The position numbers and the translations under genes are program-made. 64,000 bases of DNA from Microlunatus parietis (GTDB taxonomy: Bacteria > Actinomycetota > Actinomycetes > Propionibacteriales > Propionibacteriaceae). The notes beneath the pieces are model-generated. The model was not told the DNA's origin. It saw only the letters and a list, made by a program, of their open reading frames with translations, and ran no database searches. This document shows, piece after piece, positions 52,984 to 61,072 of the stretch (positions within the stretch are counted from its first letter, which is position 1; each line of letters opens with the position of its first letter). The stretch lies in contig NZ_JACCBU010000001.1 in assembly GCF_013407955.1 (NCBI RefSeq), forward strand, positions 3,968,001 to 4,032,000, read 5' to 3'.

Positions 52984-54006
52984 CGCGAGGTTCGGTGCAG
53001 TGGTCGTGCTGCCGCGGATGATCAGGTCGATCGCCAGGTCGAGCCGCGGCGCCGGTGCGGTGTCGTCGAGGTCGAGCACCAGCTGAGCCGCCTGCCGACC
53101 CATCTCGGCCAGCGGCTGCCGGATCGTGGTCAGCGGCGGTCCGGCCCACTCGGCCACGCTCAGGTCGTCGTAGCCGATCACCGACAGCTGTTCCGGGATG
53201 GCGAGCCCGGCCAGCCGCGCGGCCTCGTACACGCCGAGGGCCATCAGGTCGTTGCAGGCGAAGATCGCGGTCGGCCGCTCGGGCCGGTCCAACAGCTCGC
53301 GGCCGCGGGCCAGACCGCTGTTCCGCTCGAAGTCGCCGAAGACGATCAACTCCTCGCAGACCGGAGCGCCGGCCTCCTCCATCGCCGCCCGGAAGCCGGA
53401 CAGCCGAGCCCGTGAGCACATGGTGTCGACCGGGCCGCCGACGACGCCGATCCGGCGATGGCCGAGGGACAGCAGATGCCGGGTCGCGAGCAGCCCGCCG
53501 TTCCAGTTGGCCGAGCCGACCGACGCGACGTCCGGCGCCGGATCGCCGGCCGGATCGACCACCACAAAGGGAATCCCGCGGGCCCGCAACTGATCCCGCT
53601 GTGATCGCGAGATGCCCGACAGCACCAGCACGATGCCGGCCGGATTGCGCTGCATCAGCCCGTCCACCCACTCCGGTCCCGGCCCGGAATGATCACCGCT
53701 CTCGGTGACCACGACACCGAGACCACGCTCCCGGGCCACCTGCTGCACGCCGCGCAGGATCTGCAGCGCCCAGACCGACGAGAACCGGGCGAACACGAGC
53801 TCGATCAGCGGTGCCGCATCGCGCAGCCCGCGCCGCTGGTAGCCGTGCTGCTGCAGCAGGGCCTCGACCCGGGCCCGGGTCGCCTCGGAGACGCCGGCCC
53901 GCCCGTTCAGTACCTTCGACACGGTGGAGGTGGAGACGTCGGCGTCCGCCGCGATCCGGGACAGGGTCGACCGCGCGACGTCGCTGCCGTTGTCCGTGGT
54001 GTCCAC
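52978..54006 (-). CDS. LacI-family transcriptional regulator
   Basis: 342 residues from GTG 54006, chosen for GGAGGGAGG just upstream. HTH: LSRIAADADVSTSTVSKVLNGRAG, then the periplasmic-binding-like ligand domain (VVVDPAGDPAPDV, LGHRRIGVVGGP, ACNDLMALGVYE, VIGYDDLSVAEW). Placed last in the ABC sugar operon, it is the likely repressor with a sugar as inducer. The stop codon is inside the repeat. Confidence 0.92.
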   Translation of the reverse strand: MDTTDNGSDVARSTLSRIAADADVSTSTVSKVLNGRAGVSEATRARVEALLQQHGYQRRGLRDAAPLIELVFARFSSVWALQILRGVQQVARERGLGVVVTESGDHSGPGPEWVDGLMQRNPAGIVLVLSGISRSQRDQLRARGIPFVVVDPAGDPAPDVASVGSANWNGGLLATRHLLSLGHRRIGVVGGPVDTMCSRARLSGFRAAMEEAGAPVCEELIVFGDFERNSGLARGRELLDRPERPTAIFACNDLMALGVYEAARLAGLAIPEQLSVIGYDDLSVAEWAGPPLTTIRQPLAEMGRQAAQLVLDLDDTAPAPRLDLAIDLIIRGSTTTAPNLAP

Positions 54007-54090
54007 GCTGCCTCCCTCCGGGACCGCTCCCGCGGTCATTCGGGCCCATCCTGCACCAGAACCAGGGATTCGCGCCGCACCGTGTTCCGG

Positions 54091-54942
54091 TCAGCGGCCG
54101 GCCAGCGCACCGCCGATGCCTCCCACACTGAAGTACCGGTTGAGTGCGGCGAACAAGATCACCGGCGGCAGCATCATGATCACGGCCACCGCCATCACCG
54201 GGCCCCAGTTGGTCGCATTCTGCTGGAAGAACGTCTGCAATCCGACCGGCAGCGTGTAGTTCACGTCGGAACGCAGGAACACCACCGAGATCAGGTAGTC
54301 GTTCCAGGCCAGCAGGAAGCAGAAGATCGCCGTCGACAGCACGCCCGGCAGCGCGTTCCGCAGCACCACCCGGACGAACCCGCCGAACAGCGAGCAGCCG
54401 TCCATCCAGGCCGCCTCCTCCAGCGAGATCGGGATCGAGTCGTAGTAGGCCGCCATCATCCAGATCGCCACCGACAGCGTGGAGCCGACGTAGATGATCG
54501 TCACCCCGCCCAGGTTGTCCACCAGGCCGAGCGTCGAGAACAGCATGAACAGCGGGATCACGGCGGTCACCACCGGCAGCGACTGCACGATGAACAGGGT
54601 CAGCGAATAGCCGGAGACGAGCCGGTTCCGGACCCGGGACAGCACGTAGCCGGCCGGCGCCGCGACGGCCAGCGAGATGATCACCGTGACCAGGGTGACG
54701 CCGAGGCTGTTCTCCAGCCAGTAGTCCACGTTGGTCTGGCTGAACACCAGGGCGAAGTTCTCCAGCGTGACGCCGGTGGTCGCGCTGCCCAGGCCGGGCT
54801 GCAGGGACAGGTAGACCACGGCCGCGATCGGGACCACGGTCACGGCGGTGACGATCAAGATCAGCACGAACCGCCACCACCGGCCGCGGTCCTCCAGCGG
54901 CGCTCGCCGGTTCCGGCGCCGCTCGCGTACGGTCTCCGTCAT
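54091..54942 (-). CDS. Sugar ABC transporter permease (MalG type)
   Basis: 283 residues. ABC permease fold with the EAA loop LEEAAWMDGCSLFGGFVRVV, the MalG-type position for coupling to the ATPase. Six TM helices expected. Its ATG overlaps the preceding permease by 4 bases. Imports a sugar together with the partner permease; the ATPase is elsewhere. Confidence 0.92.
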   Translation of the reverse strand: MTETVRERRRNRRAPLEDRGRWWRFVLILIVTAVTVVPIAAVVYLSLQPGLGSATTGVTLENFALVFSQTNVDYWLENSLGVTLVTVIISLAVAAPAGYVLSRVRNRLVSGYSLTLFIVQSLPVVTAVIPLFMLFSTLGLVDNLGGVTIIYVGSTLSVAIWMMAAYYDSIPISLEEAAWMDGCSLFGGFVRVVLRNALPGVLSTAIFCFLLAWNDYLISVVFLRSDVNYTLPVGLQTFFQQNATNWGPVMAVAVIMMLPPVILFAALNRYFSVGGIGGALAGR

Positions 54943-55931
54943 TCGATCGCCACCTTCCTGATCTGCCGGTAGAGCAGCACCGAGATCACGACCAGCACCA
55001 GCGTCATCAGGAACGCGATCGCCACGCCCGGTCCGGTCTGGAAGTTCTGGAACACCGTGCGGTACGCCAGCACGACGAGCGAGGTGGTCGCGTTGACCGG
55101 GCCGCCGCCGGTGAGCAGGAAGATCGTCGGGAAGTCGTTCACGCAGAAGATCGTCATCAGGATCCAGCTGATGTACGTGGAGCGGGAGATCAACGGCATC
55201 GTGATCGTCCGGAACGCCTGCCAGCCGGTCGCCCCGTCCACCTTCGCGGCCTCGTACACACCTTGATCGACTCCGGCCAGCGCCGAACTCATCATCATCA
55301 TCATGAACGGGAAGCTGACCCACACCTTGAACACGCAGACGGTGACCTGAGCCAGCAGCGGATCGGCGAGGAACAAGACATTCCCGAAGCCGATCGCCTC
55401 GGCCAGCACCGGCAGCGGGCTCTGCGGCGTGGCGACCAGCCAGTTCCAGGCCGTCGCGGACACGACGATCGGGACCACCCACGGCAACAGCAGCAGCACC
55501 TTGAACACGCCGCCGGCCGGGATCCTGGTCCGCAGCAGCAGCGCCAGTGTCAGTCCGATCACCCAGCTGCCGAAGACCCCGGTCACGGTGAAGATCACGG
55601 TGAACCGCGCCGAGCTCCAGAAGTCCGGGTTCTGCAGTACGTCGGCGTAGTTGTCCAGCCCGACGAACCGGCCCAGGCTGATCAGGTTGCCGGCCCGGAC
55701 CGACTGCATGCCCGCGTAGAGCAGCGGATAGAGGTTGATCAACAGGAGCAAGATCAACGACGGCAGGGCCAGCAGCACCAGCGTGATCACGGACCGGCGC
55801 ACGCCGCGGCGGGGACGGCCGCCGGAGCGGCTCGGGGCCGGTCGGCGGCCGGGACCGGCCATCCCGACGCCGCGCCCGGCTCGGGCGAGGCGGTCGGCCA
55901 GACCGGCGGTCGCGCGTGTCACGTCGGACAC
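54939..55931 (-). CDS. Sugar ABC transporter permease (MalF type)
   Basis: 330 residues if started at GTG 55931, directly after the binding-protein stop; GTG 55922 and an internal ATG are alternatives. A basic N-terminal extension (about 50 residues) precedes six TM helices. EAA loop GVYEAAKVDGATGWQAFRTI. Forms a heterodimer with the downstream permease. Confidence 0.9.
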   Translation of the reverse strand: MSDVTRATAGLADRLARAGRGVGMAGPGRRPAPSRSGGRPRRGVRRSVITLVLLALPSLILLLLINLYPLLYAGMQSVRAGNLISLGRFVGLDNYADVLQNPDFWSSARFTVIFTVTGVFGSWVIGLTLALLLRTRIPAGGVFKVLLLLPWVVPIVVSATAWNWLVATPQSPLPVLAEAIGFGNVLFLADPLLAQVTVCVFKVWVSFPFMMMMMSSALAGVDQGVYEAAKVDGATGWQAFRTITMPLISRSTYISWILMTIFCVNDFPTIFLLTGGGPVNATTSLVVLAYRTVFQNFQTGPGVAIAFLMTLVLVVISVLLYRQIRKVAIE

Positions 55932-55939
55932 CCGCCCGC

Positions 55940-57270
55940 TCAGCCCTGGGCCTCGATCGCCTTGGCCACGGCGTCCTGCAGCTTGGTCAGCGCGTCCCGG
56001 GCCGTGGTCTTGCCGCCGAGCACCGACTGGGTGAACGTGTCCATCGCCGGCGTGCCGTCGACCGTGGTGACGCCGAGGAACAGGGCGTCCGAGCCGGGCG
56101 CGGCCCAGGTCCGGGCGATCGGCTGGTATTCGGTGATCGCCTTCACGGCGTTGGCGTCCTTGCGGAAGCCCTCGGTCTCGGTGATCGACTTCAGCGGCGG
56201 CAGCCCGATGCCGGTGTTCTCGGTCCAGAGCGGCGCCATGTTCTTGTAGTAGTAGGTGACGAACGCCTCGGTGGCCGGCTGGCTCGGGGTGTTCGTGTAC
56301 ATCATGATGTTGTTCGGGAAGTAGAGCATGCCCTGCTTCCCGGCCGGGCTGGTCAGCGGGCTGCCGACGGCCAGCTGCTTGGCGATGTCGCCGCCGACGT
56401 TGTTGGCCAGGCCCGCGGTGTCGAAGCCCATCCCGTACTTCTGCGCCCGCCATTGGGACTGCGCGTTGTCGCTGGTGTAGGTCGGGCTGGCCGGGTCCAC
56501 GTAGCCCTTGCCGACGCATTCGAGGACGAACTCGATCGCCTCGAGGTTGGCGTCGGTCAGCATGTCCGGCTGCTGGTCGGCGCCGAACAGCCCGCCGCCG
56601 TTGTTGATCATCCAGCTGACCAGGATGTGGCTGCCGGTGTACGCGCCGGCGCCGGCCGCGGTGCCGTACCCGTAGACGCCGATCTTCTTCAGCGCGGCAC
56701 AGGTCTCGAGGAAGCCCGGCCAGTCCTTCGGCGGCTCCGCATCCGCTTTTGCAGCAGGGATTCGTTGTACCAGAGCACCCGCATGTCGAGGTTGTACGGG
56801 ATCGCCGCGTATCCCTTCTCGACCTTCATCGTGTCGATCAGGCCGGGCAGGAAGTCGTCGTAGAGGCCGTCGGCCTTCCAGGACTCCAGCAGCCCGTCGG
56901 CGTAGGCGATCTTGCCCTGTGCCTCGAACTGGAACGCCTGGGTGCCGCCGCCGGAGCTGGCCGCGGGCCCGGTGTTGGAGGCGACCGCGGAGGAGAAGGT
57001 CTGGGTGAAGTTCGCCCACTGGATCACCTGGTAGCTGGCCGGGTTGAGCCCGTCGGCCGGCTGGTAGGCGGTGGTGATCTTCTCGTCGACGACGTTGAAC
57101 TCGGTGTTGCCCCAGGGCATGTTCCAGAACTTGAGCGGAGTCGTCCCGCCGGCCCCGCCGTTGTCGGCCGCCCGGTTGCAGCCGGCCAGGGCGCCGGCAC
57201 CGGCCAGGCCGGCCGTCGCGGCCAGGCCGAGGAATCCCCGTCGAGCGAGCGCGGTGAGCGATGTCGCCAT
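55940..57270 (-). pseudogene. Sugar ABC substrate-binding lipoprotein, frameshifted
   Basis: ATG 57270 (GGAAGGG upstream) starts a Tat-like signal with lipobox (LTALARRGFLGLAATAGLAG and LAGC). Family 1 solute-binding features follow (TPLKFWNMPWGN, YAAIPYNLDMRVLWYNES). At CGCTTTT (56744-56750) one base is missing: after SLLQK the frame shifts and the rest (ADAEPPKDWPGFLETC...) continues in another frame to the normal end. Repaired length about 443 residues. It would deliver the sugar to the two permeases. A pseudogene or a sequencing error; the rest of the operon is intact. Confidence 0.85.
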
Positions 57271-57413
57271 GATCTGCCCTTCCGCGGCCACGCGCCGTCG
57301 CGGGCTGCTGTTCGGCGATGAACGAAAAATGTCGCAGGTCGACGAAAAGATTCGTACGACTTTGTTCAGCATGCGCCTCGTCCCAGGCGATGTCAACCGC
57401 TCGGACGGGCCAA

Positions 57414-57443
57414 GACCCGAGCCACACAAGGGTGACTCGGGTC
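57414..57443 (-). terminator. Terminator of the VOC gene
   Basis: GACCCGAGCCAC (57414-57425) pairs with GTGACTCGGGTC (57432-57443), one mismatch, loop ACAAGG, followed on the minus strand by TTGG. It separates the VOC gene from the ABC operon promoter. A TCGTACGA palindrome at 57352-57359 is a possible LacI site, weakly supported. Confidence 0.5.
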
Positions 57444-57509
57444 CTAATGCCGCATCGGCTAGGTCAGAAAGATCGCCAACTGATCACGAAATATTCGCTT
57501 CGATGTATT

Positions 57510-57902
57510 TCAGCTCTGCCAGAGAGCTAGGCAGAACGGGTGGCCGGCCGGGTCGAGCAGCACGCGCCAGGTCTCGCCCGGCTGGTGCTCCGGTTGGGTC
57601 GCGCCGAGCTCGACGGCCTGCCTCGCCACGGCGTCGATGTCGTCGACCTTGAGGTCGAGGTGGAACTGCTTGGCGCTGTCGTCGTCCGGCCACGGCGGCG
57701 GGGTGTAGTGGTCCACCTTGCCGAAACCGATCGCCGGGCCGCCGTCGCTGGTGATCATGGCGACGTTCTCGTCCTGGTAGGCGACGGTCATCCCGAGCAG
57801 CTTCGTGTAGAAGTCGACCAGCGGGGCCGGATCGGCGCAGTCGATCGTGAACATCGCCACGCTGGCCGGCGCGGCTGCCTTGGCAGCTTCCTCTGTACTC
57901 AT
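57510..57902 (-). CDS. VOC family protein
   Basis: 130 residues. Glyoxalase-like pattern VAMFTIDCADPAPLVDFYTK, DHYTPPPWPDDD and VLLDPAGHPFCLA. Substrate unknown. It is the fourth intact VOC gene in the window. Confidence 0.88.
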   Translation of the reverse strand: MSTEEAAKAAAPASVAMFTIDCADPAPLVDFYTKLLGMTVAYQDENVAMITSDGGPAIGFGKVDHYTPPPWPDDDSAKQFHLDLKVDDIDAVARQAVELGATQPEHQPGETWRVLLDPAGHPFCLALWQS

Positions 57903-57957
57903 GACGCCGAGTCAACCGCAACGGGCCCGGGCGAGCTTGAAGAAATCCGACCTATCG

Positions 57958-58860
57958 TCAGCCGACCTGCTGCAGCGGCGCGCTCGCACAGCGGCCGTAT
58001 CGGGCCAGGTCGGACCAGTGGGTGAACGGCTTCGGACCGTCCTGCTGCCACCGGTGCAGAGTGTGGTCGGTGGCGGCGTCGACCGGGCAGTAGATCACCA
58101 TCCGCAGCCCGGCCCGCGGCTGCAACCACTGGCTGGCGGTACGGAAGCGGAGCAGCCCCGCGGTCGGGTGCTGGAACAGCTTGGTCCGGCCGCCGGGCTG
58201 GGCGACCCGGTGCTCCGCCCAGATGCTCCGGAACTCCGGGGAGATCTCGATCAACTCGTCCACCAGATCCTGCCAACTCGGCTCGCCGAGGTGCTCGGCC
58301 AGCGCGGCCCGGTAGAGCCCGATCAGGTGGGCCGACTCGAGGTCCCAGTCCGCCATCATGGTCCGCCAGCGCGGCTCGGCGAAGGCCAGCCAGAGGTTGT
58401 TCCGGCGTCCCGGCGGCAGTTCCTGGGTGGCTCCGAACAACTGCTCCGACGGCCCGTTCTGGGTGATCACGTCCAGCCTCGTGTTGACCAGGCAGGCGGG
58501 CAGTGGGGCGACCGCGTCGAGCACGTGCCGGGTGACCGGGTCGACCTGGGCCGCGTCGTCGACGGCCGGCGGCGGGGTCGCCCCGGCCAGCGTGAACAGG
58601 TGCGTGGTCTCACCGCCGTCCAGCCGCAGCGCGCCGGCGATCGCCTCCAGCACCGACGGCGAGGCGTTGATCGGCCGGCCCTGCTCGAGCCAGGTGTACC
58701 AGGTGACGCCGACCCGGGCCAGCTGCGCGACCTCCTCGCGGCGCAGCCCGGGCGTCCGGCGCCGACCACCGCTCGGCAGTCCGACCTCCTCCGGCTGCAC
58801 ACGTTCCCGCCGGGAGCGCAGGAAGGCGGCGAGTTCGGTACGGCTGACCGCGGTCGACAT
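57958..58860 (-). CDS. MmyB-type XRE regulator
   Basis: 300 residues. HTH near the N-terminus (GLRREEVAQLARVGVTWYTWLE), followed by the MmyB-like ligand domain (LVNTRLDVITQNGPSEQLFG, NLWLAFAEPRWRTMMADWD). This family usually controls the divergent neighbouring gene, often an oxidoreductase or exporter; here a DHA2 exporter. CTGGTACCAG palindromes lie in the shared promoter. Confidence 0.9.
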   Translation of the reverse strand: MSTAVSRTELAAFLRSRRERVQPEEVGLPSGGRRRTPGLRREEVAQLARVGVTWYTWLEQGRPINASPSVLEAIAGALRLDGGETTHLFTLAGATPPPAVDDAAQVDPVTRHVLDAVAPLPACLVNTRLDVITQNGPSEQLFGATQELPPGRRNNLWLAFAEPRWRTMMADWDLESAHLIGLYRAALAEHLGEPSWQDLVDELIEISPEFRSIWAEHRVAQPGGRTKLFQHPTAGLLRFRTASQWLQPRAGLRMVIYCPVDAATDHTLHRWQQDGPKPFTHWSDLARYGRCASAPLQQVG

Positions 58861-58905
58861 GCGTCCATCGTGCCCCGTGCCGCTGACCGGTTTCCAGGTG
58901 CTTCC

Positions 58906-58937
58906 GGTACCAGGATGAAGACGCTCTGGTACCAGGT
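58906..58937. promoter_or_regulatory. Two GGTACCAGG sites in the regulator/exporter promoter
   Basis: GGTACCAGG occurs at 58906-58914 and 58929-58937; the second is inside the perfect palindrome CTGGTACCAG (58928-58937). Between the divergent MmyB-type regulator and the exporter, spaced 23 bp (two helical turns). Likely operator of the regulator. Confidence 0.6.
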
Positions 58938-58962
58938 TCCCGGCGAGCCGAGGGTGATCAGC

Positions 58963-60447
58963 GTGACCGACGAACGGGTGTTGACCCGACCCCGAACTCG
59001 GGCCCGGAACTTGACCCGGAACCTGACGACGCGCGAGCGGACGACGGGCGGGATCCCTGGCCTGGTGGTGATCCTGGCCGGGGCCTTCCTGGCCACCGGA
59101 AGCTTTTTCGTGATCAACGTCGCGCTGCCGACGATCGGTCGCCAGCTCGGTGCCGACCCGGGGCTGTTGCCGCTGCTGGTGGCCGGCTACAGCACCCCGT
59201 ACGCGGCTCTGCTGGTGGCCGGCGGCCGGCTCGGCGATCGGTACGGACGGCGCCGGATGTTCGTGATCGGCGCCGCGGCCTTCGCGCTGGGCACCCTGTG
59301 CTGCACGATCGCGCCAGATTTCTGGACCCTGGTCGCGGCCCGGTTGGTGCAGGGTACGGCGGCGGCTCTGCTGACGCCGCAGGTGCTCGGCACGATCCAG
59401 GCCACGTTCAGCGGAGCCGCCCGGCAACGCGCGATCGCCTGGTTCGGTTCGACGCTGGGTCTGGCGGCGGCCGGCGGTCAGCTGCTCGGTGGCGTGATCG
59501 CCGAGTACGATCTCGGCGGCCTGGGCTGGCGGGCGATCTTCCTGCCGCTGGTCGTCGTCGCGGCGCTGCTGGCCCTGCTGGCCGTCCGGCTGGTGCCGGA
59601 GACGACCGGGCAGGCGGTCAAGATCGACATCCTCGGTGGCGCCTTGCTGGCGCTGCCGTTGATCTTGCTGCTCCTGCCGCTCAGCCTCGGTGCGCGGCTG
59701 GGCTGGCCGGTGTGGACCTGGCTGAGCCTGCTCGCGGCGGTCCCGGCGGTAGTGATCTTCGTCGCCGTGGAACGGCGGATCGAGGCGGCCGGGCGGATGC
59801 CGCTGCTGCCGCCGTCGCTGTTCGCCCTGCGGCCGTTCCGGCGCGGGCTGGTGACCGCGCTCGCCTTCTTCCTCGGCCTCGGCGGCTTCTTCCTGGTGAT
59901 CGGTTTCGTGCTGCAGGGCGGCCTCGGCCTCGGCGCGCTCGGCGCGGCCCTGGTGCTCACGCCCTACGCACTGGGGTTCCTGGCCTGTTCCATGATCATT
60001 CCGTGGCTGGTCCGGCGGTTCGGCGTCCGGGTGATCATCGCCGGCGCGGCAATCCTGGTGGTGGCGAACCTGATCATCGCGGTGCGGTCCTGGCTGACGT
60101 ACCCGACCCTCAGTGGGACGTCCCTGCTGCCGGAGTTGATCATGCTCGGCATCGGACAGAGTCTGGTGATGATCCCGGTGTTCGGCCAGGTGCTGGCCCA
60201 GCTGCCGGCCGAACGGGCCGGAACGGCCGCCGGGGTGCTGACCACCACTCAGCAGATCGGCATCGCGCTCGGTGCGGCGGTCTTCGGTGCGGTGCTGTTC
60301 GCCGAACCGCACGGTCCGGTGCACTCGCCCGGCTGGGCCTGGCTGACCGCGATCGTGTTCGCCGGAATGGCTGTCCTGGCAGGGATCACGGCCCTTTGCG
60401 CGGGTGTCGGTGGCCGTGGTGATGAACGTCGCATGAACGACCGTTGA
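58963..60447 (+). CDS. DHA2-family MFS drug exporter
   Basis: 494 residues from GTG 58963 (upstream GTG 58954 and ATG 58915 are in frame). 14-TM MFS layout: motif A RLGDRYGRRRMFV, motif with LVQGTAAALLTPQVLG, last segment DHA2-like with AGTAAGVLTTTQQIGIALG. Expels drugs or toxic metabolites in exchange for protons. N-terminal Arg-rich tail (TRARNLTRNLTTRE) is unusual but may be cytosolic. Regulated from the divergent MmyB-type gene. Confidence 0.9.
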   Translation: MTDERVLTRPRTRARNLTRNLTTRERTTGGIPGLVVILAGAFLATGSFFVINVALPTIGRQLGADPGLLPLLVAGYSTPYAALLVAGGRLGDRYGRRRMFVIGAAAFALGTLCCTIAPDFWTLVAARLVQGTAAALLTPQVLGTIQATFSGAARQRAIAWFGSTLGLAAAGGQLLGGVIAEYDLGGLGWRAIFLPLVVVAALLALLAVRLVPETTGQAVKIDILGGALLALPLILLLLPLSLGARLGWPVWTWLSLLAAVPAVVIFVAVERRIEAAGRMPLLPPSLFALRPFRRGLVTALAFFLGLGGFFLVIGFVLQGGLGLGALGAALVLTPYALGFLACSMIIPWLVRRFGVRVIIAGAAILVVANLIIAVRSWLTYPTLSGTSLLPELIMLGIGQSLVMIPVFGQVLAQLPAERAGTAAGVLTTTQQIGIALGAAVFGAVLFAEPHGPVHSPGWAWLTAIVFAGMAVLAGITALCAGVGGRGDERRMNDR

Positions 60448-60480
60448 CCGTTGGCTGAACACATGTTTAGTCTGGTGGGG
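60444..60480 (+). promoter_or_regulatory. Leaderless promoter and operator of TetR
   Basis: TTGACC (60444-60449), 18-bp spacer, TAGTCT (60468-60473), GTG at 60480, seven bases later. The dyad CTGAACA-CA-TGTTTAG (60455-60470) overlaps the -10 and looks like the TetR's own site. Confidence 0.65.
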
Positions 60481-61070
60481 TGAGTGACGACTCGGGTCTG
60501 ATCCGGATTCGGGAGGCCGCGGTCGAGCTGTTCGGCCGGGCCGGCTTCGGAGGCACCACGGTGCGGGCGATCGCCGCGAGGGCCGAGGTCTCGCCAGCGT
60601 TGATCATGCACCACTTCGGCAGCAAGGACGGCCTGATCCGGCACTGCGACGACTACGTCCTCGGCCACATCGAGAAGCTGCGGGACGACTACCTGCGCGG
60701 CGGCACAACGATCGACTCGGTCGCCGACTACCTGGGTGATCACCCGGAGTTGATCGCGATGACCCGCTATCTCGCTCAGGCACTGCTGATCGGCGGCGCG
60801 GCCAGCCGCCGGATGTTCGACCGGATGATCGACGCCGCTCGCAACAACCTGGTCACCGGGATCGAGGCCGGCCGGATCCGGCCGGTGGACGATCTCGAGG
60901 CCTACGCGGCGATCCTGGCCAGCTGGAACGCCGCGTCCATGATGCTCGGTGACGCCATCGCGGCCCGGCTGGGCGGGGTCAGCCTGCTCGACCCGGACGT
61001 CCTCGAGCGCGTCAAGGCCGCGGCGGACGACCTGCGGAGCCGCGGCATCCTCCTCCCCCCGAAGGAATGA
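60480..61070 (+). CDS. TetR-family transcriptional regulator
   Basis: 196 residues. N-terminal HTH: FGGTTVRAIAARAEVSPALIMHHF. C-terminal ligand domain helical. Its TGA overlaps the ATGs of the next gene region (ATGA at 61067-61070). It likely represses the downstream Rph-like gene and perhaps the exporter. Confidence 0.92.
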   Translation: MSDDSGLIRIREAAVELFGRAGFGGTTVRAIAARAEVSPALIMHHFGSKDGLIRHCDDYVLGHIEKLRDDYLRGGTTIDSVADYLGDHPELIAMTRYLAQALLIGGAASRRMFDRMIDAARNNLVTGIEAGRIRPVDDLEAYAAILASWNAASMMLGDAIAARLGGVSLLDPDVLERVKAAADDLRSRGILLPPKE

Positions 61071-61072
61071 TC

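Noticed and set aside
58861..60462. N-terminal extension of the MmyB-type regulator frame across the exporter
   Set aside because: The regulator begins at 58860; upstream residues are antisense to the exporter and show no domain.
60444..61070. Rifamycin-associated element before the Rph-like gene
   Set aside because: No GGGGCTTGC-type palindrome found upstream of the TetR or the enzyme gene.
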